Assembly (NCBI GenBank): GCA_019118525.1 | Contig: DWYV01000020.1 | Location: 62,001-126,000 of the forward strand | Length of the DNA stretch: 64,000 bases | Source: Candidatus Bariatricus faecipullorum | GTDB taxonomy: Bacteria > Bacillota > Clostridia > Lachnospirales > Lachnospiraceae | Reading direction: 5' to 3' | In this document: positions 51,414-61,100 of the stretch, in pieces | Layout: each line of letters begins with the position of its first letter | How positions within the stretch are numbered: the first letter of the stretch is position 1 | Notes under the pieces: model-generated | What the model saw: only the letters and a program-made list of their open reading frames with translations | Databases searched by the model: none | What the model was told of the DNA's origin: nothing | Program-made: the position numbers and the translations under genes

Positions 51414-51443
51414 AGTATAACACAACTTTCGGCAAAATGCCAG
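51414..51443 (-). promoter_or_regulatory. Candidate promoter of the glycine reductase operon leader
   Basis: Minus strand CTGGCA (-35 like) and TATACT (-10) with 18 nt between, giving a leader of roughly 270 nt that contains the riboswitch. Confidence 0.55.
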
Positions 51444-51509
51444 CGGTTTTATAGATTTCCAGGAAATCTTTCATTGCTTTTTTCTATAAATCTATTTCCG
51501 CTGTCACTC

Positions 51510-52916
51510 TTATTTCGTACCTGCTTTTTTCTTCTGATTCGGCAGGAAATTATGGAAATAGTCATCATGTACTTTCTTCACCATAGCGCTTAATCCAAAC
51601 AGACCGATGATGTTGGGGATAACCATCAGACTGTTGAAGCAGTCTGCCATGTTCCATACCAGCTCTACTTCCGCCAGGGAGCCGAGGAAGACACATACCG
51701 CTACCAGCACGGCATAAATCTTAACGGCTTTCGGTCCGAAGAGGTATTTGATATTGGCCTCGCCAAAGAAATACCAGCCTACAATCGTAGAGAACGCGAA
51801 GAAGAACATACAGATAGCGATAAAGATTTCTCCGCCTTTTCCGTAAACCAGGGAATATGCATACTGGCTCAGCGCAGCACCTGTATAACCTCCTTCTACC
51901 ACGTCATAAGACAGCGGCAGCGAACGGGTCGTTACGATAACCAGAGCGGTCATGGTCAGTACGATAAACGTATCAATAAACACACCCGTCATGGCCACAA
52001 ATCCCTGTTCTACCGGATGGTCCACTTTTGCTACCGCATGGGCATGGGGCGTAGAACCCATACCAGCCTCATTGGAAAACAGACCTCTTGCCACACCTTT
52101 GGTAACAGCCAGCTTCACTGTGGCGCCGATGGCACCGCCGGCAATGGCGTCCGGTGCAAAAGCACCTACGAAAATCTCATAAAACGCCGTCGGAATATTT
52201 CTCCAGTTATAGAAAATAACAATCAGGGAGCCGACAATATAAAGAGCCGCCATAAAGGGAACCATCAGCTCCGTTACCTTTGCGATTCTCTTCATGCCGC
52301 CGGTTACGATGAATAACGCAATTACAGCCACTATCAGGCCCATCACCCACTGGGGAATTCCAAATGCCGTATGGAAAGAAGAAGCGATGGAATTGGACTG
52401 TACTGCATTTCCCATAAAGCCAAGGGCAAAAATGAGCAGCACGGCGAAAATCGCGGCAAGCACTTTTCCGAAGGTGCCTTTAAAAGCTGCCCTTATATAG
52501 TAAACCGGTCCGCCGGTTACCACGCCGTCCTCGCCCACCTGTTTGTACTTCTGGGCCATGATTGCCTCTGCGTAAATAGTTGCCATTCCAAGAAACGCGG
52601 CAACCCACATCCAGAAAATAGCTCCCGGACCGCCTACTGCGATGGCAGTGGCCGCACCGGCAATATTTCCGGTCCCAACCTGAGCCGCAATCGCTGTGGC
52701 CAGTGCCTGGAAAGAACTCATTCCATCATTTCCGGCTTCGCCTTTTTTGGAAAAGAGACCTCCAAACGTCCGCTTCATTCCTTCTTTAAATCCTCTGACC
52801 TGAATAAACCCGGTCCGGATAGAAAACCAGATTCCGGCGCCAACCAGGCAGATAATGAGTACAATGTTGGACATATAATTCTGAATCGTCAATACAATGT
52901 TGTTTAATGTTTCCAC
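51510..52916 (-). CDS. Na+:alanine/glycine symporter (AGCS family)
   Basis: 468 residues with about ten membrane helices. Family signatures include SSFQALATAIAAQVGTGNIAGAATA and GVARGLFSNEAGMGSTPHAHA, the AGCS hallmark. It couples uptake of alanine or glycine to sodium. Placed directly before the glycine riboswitch and grd genes, glycine is the likely substrate (inference). The GTG at 52916 has AGGAGGG 6 nt upstream; the frame beyond it has no support. It has a near-perfect promoter of its own. Confidence 0.92.
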   Translation of the reverse strand: METLNNIVLTIQNYMSNIVLIICLVGAGIWFSIRTGFIQVRGFKEGMKRTFGGLFSKKGEAGNDGMSSFQALATAIAAQVGTGNIAGAATAIAVGGPGAIFWMWVAAFLGMATIYAEAIMAQKYKQVGEDGVVTGGPVYYIRAAFKGTFGKVLAAIFAVLLIFALGFMGNAVQSNSIASSFHTAFGIPQWVMGLIVAVIALFIVTGGMKRIAKVTELMVPFMAALYIVGSLIVIFYNWRNIPTAFYEIFVGAFAPDAIAGGAIGATVKLAVTKGVARGLFSNEAGMGSTPHAHAVAKVDHPVEQGFVAMTGVFIDTFIVLTMTALVIVTTRSLPLSYDVVEGGYTGAALSQYAYSLVYGKGGEIFIAICMFFFAFSTIVGWYFFGEANIKYLFGPKAVKIYAVLVAVCVFLGSLAEVELVWNMADCFNSLMVIPNIIGLFGLSAMVKKVHDDYFHNFLPNQKKKAGTK

Positions 52917-52982
52917 AACATACCCTCCTTTTCTCTGCATCCCCCATAGATGCTTTTTATAAATACTATGCCTCTATTTATT

Positions 52983-53011
52983 ATTATAATGGTTTTAGAA
53001 AATCTGTTCAA
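52983..53011 (-). promoter_or_regulatory. Promoter of the AGCS symporter
   Basis: TTGAAC and TATAAT on the minus strand with 17 nt spacing, about 66 nt before the GTG. Near consensus for sigma A. Confidence 0.85.
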
Positions 53012-53077
53012 CATCTTTGTCTTCAAAAACATTTTTTTGTACATATTGCACAGCTTTTCTCCTGCTTTTCCAAAATA

Positions 53078-53119
53078 AAAAGGAGCGCCGGAACGGAAAT
53101 ACCGCTCCGGCGCCCCTTT
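53078..53119 (-). terminator. Terminator of purB
   Basis: Transcript arms AAAGGGGCGCCGGAGCGG and CCGTTCCGGCGCTCCTTT pair with three mismatches or wobbles around a 5-nt loop and are followed by TT-rich DNA. It lies 57 nt after the purB stop. Confidence 0.9.
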
Positions 53120-53175
53120 CGGACTCATACAGGTGACCCCTGTTTTCGTCAAATTGTCTAATTTTTCACATACTA

Positions 53176-54609
53176 TTACACGTTGATTTCGGCTTTCACG
53201 CCCAGAAGCTCTTTGTTCTTCTCCAGCAGGGGCCGGATAACTTTTTCCAGGTAGCGGGACGTCTGCTGGGGAGCACGGCCCACATATTTTGCCGGCTCCA
53301 TCGTTTTCTGCAGGTCTTCCAGACTCAGATTGAAAGCCGGGTCTGCGGCAATCAGTTCCAGCAGATTGTTTTCCATTCCCAGTTCCTTCACATTTCTTCC
53401 GGCTTCCATGGAAAGTTCCCGGATTCTCTCGTGAAGCTCCTGACGGTCTCCTCCTGCCTTTACCGCGTCCATCATAATATTCTCCGTGGCCATAAAGGGC
53501 AGTTCGGACCGGAGCCGTTTTTCAATGACCTTCGGATAAACCACCAGTCCGTCCACTACATTCAGGCACAGATCCAGGATGCCGTCCACGGCCAGGAACC
53601 CTTCCGGCACGCTGAGCCGCTTGTTGGCGGAATCGTCCAGCGTCCGCTCGAACCACTGGGTGGCGGATGTGATGGCCGGATTCAGGGCGTCTATCATAAC
53701 ATAGCGGGAAAGGGAGGCAATCCGCTCGCTCCGCATGGGATTCCGCTTGTAGGCCATGGCAGAAGAACCAATCTGGGTCTTCTCAAACGGCTCTTCCACT
53801 TCTTTCAGATGCTGAAGCAGACGGATGTCGTTGGACATCTTGTGGGCACTGGCCGCAATACCTGCCAGCACATTCAGCACCCGGGTATCCACCTTCCGGG
53901 AATAGGTCTGTCCGGACACCGGATAGCAGGCCTCAAATCCCATCTTTTCCGCGATCATTGGGTCGATTTTATCAATCTTCTCCTGGTCCCCGTCAAAGAG
54001 TTCCAGGAAACTGGCCTGAGTTCCCGTGGTTCCCTTGGATCCCAGCAGCTTCAGCGTGCCGGCCACGTATTCCAGGTCCTCTAAATCCATCGCGAATTCC
54101 TGCATCCAGAGTGTGGCCCGCTTTCCGACAGTGGTCGGCTGGGCAGGCTGGAAGTGGGTAAACGCCAGGGTGGGAAGGTCTTTATAGCGGTCCGCGAAAT
54201 CCGCCAGCTCGGCGATAACATTCACCAGTTTCTTCTTCACCAGCTTCAGGGCCTCCGCCATAAGAATAATATCCGTGTTGTCACCCACATAGCAGGAAGT
54301 GGCTCCCAGATGGATAATGCCTTTTGCCTTCGGGCACTGCACGCCGTAGGCGTACACGTGGGACATAACGTCGTGGCGGACCACTTTTTCCCGCTCCTTT
54401 GCCACATCGTAATTGATATCGTCCGCATGCTCTTTCAGTTCCGCAATCTGTTCGTCCGTAATGGGAAGTCCCAGTTCTTTCTCTGTCTCCGCCAGGGCAA
54501 TCCAGAGTTTTCTCCAGGTCCGGAATTTCATGTCCGGCGAAAAAATGTACTGCATCTCCCTGCTGGCATACCGCTCAGAAAGGGGACTCTGATATCTGTC
54601 ACTGCTCAT
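53176..54609 (-). CDS. purB: Adenylosuccinate lyase
   Basis: 477 residues. It cleaves SAICAR and adenylosuccinate in purine synthesis. The fumarase-superfamily signature is [29 protein letters not shown] and [21 protein letters not shown] supply active-site His and Thr. Located 20 nt after purF, the two catalysing separate steps of purine synthesis. Confidence 0.96.
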   Translation of the reverse strand: MSSDRYQSPLSERYASREMQYIFSPDMKFRTWRKLWIALAETEKELGLPITDEQIAELKEHADDINYDVAKEREKVVRHDVMSHVYAYGVQCPKAKGIIHLGATSCYVGDNTDIILMAEALKLVKKKLVNVIAELADFADRYKDLPTLAFTHFQPAQPTTVGKRATLWMQEFAMDLEDLEYVAGTLKLLGSKGTTGTQASFLELFDGDQEKIDKIDPMIAEKMGFEACYPVSGQTYSRKVDTRVLNVLAGIAASAHKMSNDIRLLQHLKEVEEPFEKTQIGSSAMAYKRNPMRSERIASLSRYVMIDALNPAITSATQWFERTLDDSANKRLSVPEGFLAVDGILDLCLNVVDGLVVYPKVIEKRLRSELPFMATENIMMDAVKAGGDRQELHERIRELSMEAGRNVKELGMENNLLELIAADPAFNLSLEDLQKTMEPAKYVGRAPQQTSRYLEKVIRPLLEKNKELLGVKAEINV

Positions 54610-54629
54610 TTTTCATACCTCTCTTTTCT

Positions 54630-56063
54630 TTACTCTTCTTCAAACGCATGGGAAATGTCTTTTCCCGGTACTTCCATGGGATAGTTTCCGGTAAAGCAGG
54701 CGTCACAGTAGCCAAGCCCCGGCACCATGTCCCGCAGTTTTTCAATTTCCATGTACCCCAGGGAATCCGCGCCTATCATCTGCCGGATTTCCTCTGTGGT
54801 GTGGGAATGGGCAATCAGCTGTTCGTTGGAAGGCACGTCCGTCCCGAAATAGCAGGGATAAAGGAATGGCGGCGCGCTGATACGCACATGCACTTCCAGG
54901 GCGCCCGCTTTTTTCAGCATTTTGATAATGTTGGCGCAGGTCGTCCCCCGGACAATGGAATCGTCCACCATGACAATCCGTTTTCCCCGTACCACTTCTT
55001 CTATTACATTCAGCTTGATTTTTACGCTGGATTCCCGCTGGCTCTGTCTGGGTTTAATAAAAGTCCGCCCCACATAACTGTTCTTATGAAACGCCATGCC
55101 AAAAGGAATTCCGGATTCCTCCGCGTATCCTTTGGCCGCCATTAGTCCGGAATCCGGCACGCCCACAACCAGATCCGCTTCCACCGGATAGGACTGTGCC
55201 AGCGCCTTTCCGGCGGTAATCCGGGAATGGTATACATTGACCCCGTCCAGGGTGCTGTCGGTTCTGGCGAAATAAATATATTCAAATACACAGTGCCGCT
55301 GCTCTTCTTTCGGAATGGCCATTTCCATGTCCGAGGCAATGCCGTCTGCGGTCAGGGTGACAATCTCCCCGGGCTTTACATCCCGGACAAAATCCCCGCC
55401 CACAGCCGCGATGGCGCAGCTTTCCGAAGCCAGGAACCAGGTGTTGTCCCGTTTTCCGATGCAGAGCGGCCGAAGTCCCAGCGGATCTCTAGCCCCTATC
55501 AGTTTCCGGGGACTGGAGACCACCAGGGCATAGGCGCCCTTAATCTTTTTCATGGCGCCCTTTACCGCCTTTTCCGCCGTTCCCGCGTAGAGCCGCTCCC
55601 GGGCAATGCAGTAGGCGATGACCTCCGAATCGATGGTGGTCTGAAAAATAGCGCCGGTATACTCCAGCTCGTGCCGCAGTTCCACGGCGTTGGTCAGATT
55701 TCCGTTGTGGGCGATGGCCAGCGTTCCCTTTACATAATTGATAACCAGAGGCTGGGCATTTTCTGCCCGGGTTCCTCCGGCCGTGGAGTACCGCACATGG
55801 CCCACGCCCAGGTTTCCGCCCAGGTTTTCCAGGCTCTCCTCGTCAAACACCTCGTTGACCAGGCCCAGGCCCTTCTTAAAGCGGATTTTCCGTTTTGCCG
55901 AAGTATCCGTCACTGCGATTCCGCAGCTTTCCTGTCCTCTGTGCTGCAGGGCAAAAAGCCCGTAATACACGGACGGCGCCACATCTCCTCCGTCCAGGTC
56001 ATAGGCGCCGAACACGCCGCATTCTTCTCCAAGTCCCGTTTCCAGGTTTTCCAGTCTGCTCAT
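54630..56063 (-). CDS. purF: Amidophosphoribosyltransferase
   Basis: 477 residues. It makes phosphoribosylamine from PRPP and glutamine, the first committed purine step. The propeptide MSRLENLETGLGEE ends at the nucleophile Cys15 (CGVFGAYD). HVRYSTAGG and GNLTNAVELR belong to the glutaminase. The PRPP loop is VMVDDSIVRGTT. Late Cys residues fit the Fe-S type of Bacillus PurF. It begins 3 nt after the stop of the unknown 253-residue gene. Confidence 0.96.
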   Translation of the reverse strand: MSRLENLETGLGEECGVFGAYDLDGGDVAPSVYYGLFALQHRGQESCGIAVTDTSAKRKIRFKKGLGLVNEVFDEESLENLGGNLGVGHVRYSTAGGTRAENAQPLVINYVKGTLAIAHNGNLTNAVELRHELEYTGAIFQTTIDSEVIAYCIARERLYAGTAEKAVKGAMKKIKGAYALVVSSPRKLIGARDPLGLRPLCIGKRDNTWFLASESCAIAAVGGDFVRDVKPGEIVTLTADGIASDMEMAIPKEEQRHCVFEYIYFARTDSTLDGVNVYHSRITAGKALAQSYPVEADLVVGVPDSGLMAAKGYAEESGIPFGMAFHKNSYVGRTFIKPRQSQRESSVKIKLNVIEEVVRGKRIVMVDDSIVRGTTCANIIKMLKKAGALEVHVRISAPPFLYPCYFGTDVPSNEQLIAHSHTTEEIRQMIGADSLGYMEIEKLRDMVPGLGYCDACFTGNYPMEVPGKDISHAFEEE

Positions 56064-56066
56064 CTT

Positions 56067-56828
56067 CTACCCTCTTCTATATTCTCGTTTCCATTCTTCC
56101 AGTAACTCACGGGAGGGTTCTATCTCAACTCCCTTTCTGGCATCTGCGATTTTTACGGCCAGCCGGTTGTCCACATCCAGCAGCACGTCATTTTCCGTAA
56201 TCATCTTCTGGTACTCATCCACGGGAAGGTACCGGTAGCAGGCATAGAGATAGCCTTCCAGCATTCTGGGGTCTTCGCAGATTTTATAGGCCCGCTCGTA
56301 CATTCTGGCTGCCTCTTCATAGAGAAACGCCTTTCCGTAAGCACCTGCCAGGCAGGCGCACACCCGGCCGTAAAACCGGGACCCCACGGAATCGTCCTTC
56401 TCTCCGTTCAGAATCGACATATATACCAGAATCGCCGATTCCAGTTCCCCGCTTTCCATCAGGGAATCCGCCTTAAATTTCTGGCGTTCCACTTCCTTCT
56501 GATTTTTCAGTTTTTCCAGCACATTCTGAATGTGCTTCAGTTCTCCCGGCGTATAGATGTGGGATTCATTCAGAACACTGAGAACGAACTGCTCCACGGA
56601 AGCATGATTTTTCAGAAGCTCCATCAGGTGGGCAGCCAGCTCAGGCAGCTCCAGTTCCTCCTCTATCCACCGGCAGAGCTGTTCGTTGATAATCGTGTAG
56701 TCTATCAGATACAGATTATTGCACAGATAGTAACAGAGCTCCTCTATCGTGTAGATTCGTTTATGAATACGGGAAATCTCGTATGGCTGTTTTGCTTTTT
56801 TCTTATGACAAAGAATTAAACTGCCCAT
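56067..56828 (-). CDS. Small helical, TPR-like protein of the unknown three-gene cassette
   Basis: 253 residues, no signal peptide or membrane segment. Residues about 1-110 are helical (EISRIHKRIYTIEELCYYL, NEQLCRWIEEELELPELAAHLMELL). Residues about 120-195 have TPR-like spacing (GELESAILVYMSILNG, LAGAYGKAFLYEEAARMYERAYKI). The end is rich in charged residues. AGGAGGAAGCA precedes the ATG, which overlaps the upstream gene by 26 nt, so translation is coupled. I know no function; it may be the adaptor of the Hsp70-fold protein encoded before it. Confidence 0.8.
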   Translation of the reverse strand: MGSLILCHKKKAKQPYEISRIHKRIYTIEELCYYLCNNLYLIDYTIINEQLCRWIEEELELPELAAHLMELLKNHASVEQFVLSVLNESHIYTPGELKHIQNVLEKLKNQKEVERQKFKADSLMESGELESAILVYMSILNGEKDDSVGSRFYGRVCACLAGAYGKAFLYEEAARMYERAYKICEDPRMLEGYLYACYRYLPVDEYQKMITENDVLLDVDNRLAVKIADARKGVEIEPSRELLEEWKREYRRG

Positions 56829-58092
56829 TGCTTCCTCCTAGTTCAATGACTTTTTCCACCGAAAATCCGGTGGACGGGAAAAATTCCCCAAAGCCCACAT
56901 CCTCAAAAATGATATGGCAGGTGCGCTCGTCCGAAAAACGGGTCTGAATCTTCAGGCGGAGCGCATAGTTCTTCCGGTCCGGCAGACCATCAAAGGAGAC
57001 AGTCTCCACCCGGAGTTTCCCGGTAACCAGGGATTCCACGTGAATCTCAATGTCCTCCGTGTCCTCCAGCAGCACCTCAATCTGCCGGTCGGCCTCATAC
57101 CAGTGGGCGCCCCAGGGCACCAGGGGATACCATCCCTCCTCACCCCTTACCCGCATCTTCAGACAGATCTGCTCGGTCATCTTGGTCTCATCCAGATACA
57201 CCGGCTCCTCCTCCGGCGTGCTGTCTTCCAGCCGCCTTCTGGCAGTATAGCAGGCTCCCTTGCTGTAAAGATTGTTTCCCATAAATGCCCGTCTTCCGTT
57301 GCAGAGCACCCGAAGCGAATTGGGATACCAGTTATTTTCAAATCCGTCCCCCGTGAGAAAGACGGAGGACACCAGCTTTTTATCAAATACACTCTGTATA
57401 AAATGCTTAAAATGTTCGTCCGCGGCTTTCGCCTTGTCCACATTCAGAACCGGATACACGGACTCCAGCTCTTCCATCTGGGCTTCCGCCACCTTGTCCA
57501 CCGTGACAAAGCGCTCCTTGCCTGTCCGGAAACCGGTCTTCAGTTCCCGCAGCATATAGGCCCGGATAACATCCTGGTCACAGTAAAACAGGGCCGCCTC
57601 ATACTGCCACAGCTCCTTGGGCTGGTTAAACATATAATGGCAGAAGCTCTCCTTGTAATCCTGAACGTAGATAGCGTCTTTGCGGATTCCCAGCCGCTGT
57701 CCGATTCCTTTCAGCAGATACCGGATGTCCTCGCTCATCTCCGGCACCGTGAAGGTCAGACTGTCTATCACCTGAAAATCCTGAAGCGTCTGCCGGATAA
57801 ATTCAGCCAGAAGCCACACCGCCTCAAATTCCCGTCCGGCAATCTGAAGCCTTTCTTTTTTCAGGGCGCTCTCCCAGATATCCGTCACCGTGACGCTTCC
57901 CCTTACGGTATTCATCCGCACGGCGTTTCTTCCGTAGGTCCATTCGTCTTTATAGTAGTTCATCACCAGGGGAATCTGATGGCTGTCTCCTCCGGTTTCC
58001 AGCGTCTCCGGTTCCAGCGTGTCCTTATTGTCATAGCTTATCTGGCAGATTTTCGAATTGATATCGTATCCGATGATACTTCCCTGCCCCAT
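56803..58092 (-). CDS. Hsp70/actin-fold protein of the unknown cassette (DUF5716-like)
   Basis: 429 residues. The sequence shows spaced remnants of the Hsp70/actin ATPase motifs. IIGYDINSKICQISYD (6-21) is phosphate-1-like. HQIPLVMNYYKDEWTYGRNAV (38-58) matches the early Hsp70 strand with GxxA. LFYCDQDVIRAYML (168-181) is phosphate-2-like, and VFLTGDGFENNW (244-255) is adenosine-like, with GNNLYSKGA (272-280) after it. The usual DLGT/GGGT glycines are degenerate. The C-terminal 130 residues look like a beta domain (LEDTEDIEIHVESLVTGKL). I believe this is the family listed as DUF5716. Nucleotide binding is inferred, function unknown. GGAGG lies 9 nt before the ATG. Confidence 0.8.
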   Translation of the reverse strand: MGQGSIIGYDINSKICQISYDNKDTLEPETLETGGDSHQIPLVMNYYKDEWTYGRNAVRMNTVRGSVTVTDIWESALKKERLQIAGREFEAVWLLAEFIRQTLQDFQVIDSLTFTVPEMSEDIRYLLKGIGQRLGIRKDAIYVQDYKESFCHYMFNQPKELWQYEAALFYCDQDVIRAYMLRELKTGFRTGKERFVTVDKVAEAQMEELESVYPVLNVDKAKAADEHFKHFIQSVFDKKLVSSVFLTGDGFENNWYPNSLRVLCNGRRAFMGNNLYSKGACYTARRRLEDSTPEEEPVYLDETKMTEQICLKMRVRGEEGWYPLVPWGAHWYEADRQIEVLLEDTEDIEIHVESLVTGKLRVETVSFDGLPDRKNYALRLKIQTRFSDERTCHIIFEDVGFGEFFPSTGFSVEKVIELGGSNGQFNSLS

Positions 58093-58118
58093 GCACCTTA
58101 TCCTCCTTTAGTATGCTG

Positions 58119-61100
58119 CTAATATGCTACAAATATCTGTTCCGCAAGCGTTTTTTCCGCGGCATATTCATGCATGGCCACAGAAAGCGCTTCCGATTTC
58201 AGTCCCACCATATCGTTGAGCCGTCCGTACCGGCCAATCGGTTTTACCTCCCTTGGCTCGTACACCTTTTTCTCCGTAACCGTCACATGACCGTCGTTTG
58301 TCTCTGTAAAATAGTACCGCAGTGTCTCGTCGCCAAAAAGGATAAAGGTCTTTATGTAAGTATCCTCGTAGGCAGGAACCAGCACTTCCTGCTGATAGTT
58401 CATGCCCTCTCCTTCCCCGCTCCGGATCTGCCAGGATATGCTTACCCGGCTGCCGGGTTTCGCATGGTAGGAAATCATGGTCTTATCATAAAGCTGTACC
58501 TCCCGAAGCCAGCCTTCCGGATATTCCATATAGAAGGGGAAATACAGCTGCTTCTCGCACATTTCCCGCAAAAATTCCCGAAGCATGGGTTCCAGCTCCT
58601 GGTGTACCTCCCGGGAAGAGTAATACTTCAGCAGGGCAATCTTGCAGATGTCCGCCAGGTCTTCATCCTTCCGGTACTCATTTGCGATAATGGAAAAGAC
58701 GCAGCCTTTTACCTGCCTTCCGTTCACCACATATTCCCGGGAAACATAAGCCAGGTACGCCTGCTTCAGGCGGAAGTAGGTACGTCCGTCATAATAGTCT
58801 TCAAATATTTCTTCCTCTCCGAACATCATCTCGGAAAACAGCATCTGCGTGATGATACGCTCGGAGAGCTTATAGGTCGTCACATCATAGTCGCGGGCCG
58901 TATGCCATACCCGCTTCATGTCGCCGGTGGCGCCGCAGTAGTATTCGGCCAGATAGGTCAGTGTGGCCTTGTCAAACAAATCTCTCCGGAACAGCTCGAA
59001 ACAGAGGTAGCTGAGGAAGTCGTCCTCCTCATACCCCTCTTCCCGGATCCGCATACTGCAGAACCGGAACACGTCCTCCTCTTCGAAAGCATCCAGTCCG
59101 AACTCCTGCAGGTTTTTCCAGTTCAGCTCCTCCTGCTCCCGCTTTCGGACGTCCACATTCTCTTCCTGGTATTTCCTGCACACATCCATAAACCGGCTTT
59201 CGTAGAAAAGCCGCATGGTCTCGTAGGGAATGGAGTCCATGTAATGGCGGCCGTCCCGTGCTTCCCACACAATCCGGGAATCCCTGCTGTAAAGGTAGAC
59301 AATGGTTCCCTCCGGATTATAGGGCACTCTCTGTCGGATAGAACCGTCCGGCTCAATCACCAGAACATAGGCCATGCTGGTCATGGTTGTCTTCACCTCG
59401 TAGGCATGGCACAAATCGTACATGGCGCTGATGCGCTCCGGCGTCATCTCCCGCTCAGAGCAGCAGCGTTTGTAGATAATCCGCAGAGACTCGTTGATTC
59501 TCCGGCGTTCCAGCTGCTCCCAGGCAAACCGCTCCATCTGCTCCCGGTAAGCCCCGTAGAGCTCGCCCGCTTCGTCCTGGTACTGAATCATGCTGGCATA
59601 AAGAAGCGCCGCCTTCCGGTAATTCAGCGTGTTCCCGTGCATGAAATACAGATATACGGAACGGGGAAAATCCTTTTTATAATTCTTTTCGTCAATGGTC
59701 ATCATGTAGTATTCATAAAGCTGGGCGATTTTCAAATCTTCCTCCACGGCCTTTTCATACCACACAAAGTACTCCTGCTCTGTCCGGTTTCCCCGGATAA
59801 GCTGGGTACAGATGGCGGTCAGAATCATGGAGTCCCCATAGAGCTCATAGCACCCCTTCAGCACCCGGTAGAGTCCCTTGTCAAAGTTTCTCTGCTGGGT
59901 AGCCAGATTGGCTGTATAAAGAGCAATCTCCTTGGTCATCAGCCGGTATTTTACTGCAAAATTCAGAATCTGAATTTCAAAGGACGTCAGCTTTTTCAGG
60001 CACGTGGGGTGTTCCAGAAAACACCGGTATGCCTGCCAGTACAGGGCTATCTGATTGGAACGGTTGTAGAAATGACGCTCCAGCACGTGAAGCCGGTTCG
60101 TATAGTTTTTGTATTCCGGATCCAGGTCCACCAGCATACAGACCAGCTGCCAGGAACGGGGCCGCTTCATGTACGCCTTGTTCAGTTCCTCCACCACCCG
60201 GTTCACGTGGCTTCCGGTCTTCCGGACACGCGCCGTCAGGTACAGGTAATACGCTGATACAATGGGGTCCTTCCCAATGGAAAAACGGCTGTAATTATAG
60301 TTGTCCAGAATGTCGCCCGCCTCTTCTTCCTCCCTGGTCAAAATGTGCAGGTGGGCGTCAATCAGCGGATAGATGTCCGTGTCGCCGGAATAGATGTCCA
60401 GCCGTCCCAGCTGGCTTCTCGTCTCGTCCGCCCAGTCCTTCAGGGAATTTCTGCCGCCCATGCAGGCCAGATAGCCTTTGATAACACCGGCCACAATCAT
60501 ATCCGCTTCCCTTCTGCCCGGCGCATGGTCCTTATGGTTGGCCACCATCACCTCATAGGTCAGACTTTCATAAGGCGTCTCAAAGGTGATCCTTCCGAAA
60601 TTGTTTCCCGCGTGGTTTTTCTCCGGGTGTACAATATAACTGAAATCAAACAGGTTCCCCACGAAATCTTCCGTAGAGAACTGGTCCTTGCTAATCTGGA
60701 TAAAATCGCCGTCCACATGAACCTTTACCTGCATATAGCCCCAGGTGTTCTTGGTAAAGTGGATAATCTCCCTGGTCGCCTCCTTCAGGTTCCGGAACGT
60801 GCGGTGCGTCCGGCCCATGGTCAGAAAGATGCATTCCTTCTGCTTGATGGCCACCAGAAATTCTTCCATGGCCTGCTCTCCCAGGGACCATTTGCGCATA
60901 TTGTCATAGAGGGCCCGGATTCTCGGCTCCTCGTATTTTATCACCTCATAAAAATCCCGGGAACGGAAAAGACGCTGGGCTTCGGTAAAGTCCTGAATGG
61001 CCAGTTTTTTAAAATCCCGGACATTCTGTACTTTTCCATAGGAAGTCATGATGTACGGCTTCTCAATAATCGCCGTAAAGGTAATCTCATATTCTCCGCC

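Noticed and set aside
51376-51509. Second glycine aptamer upstream of the first
   Set aside because: No second copy of the GCCGAAG or GGCAAAAGGAC segments between the promoter and the first aptamer.
58113-60257. 714-residue open frame on the plus strand
   Set aside because: It is antisense to the 1079-residue cassette gene, has no ribosome binding site, and its protein is His/Pro/Leu-rich as expected from the complement of a GC-rich-third-position gene.
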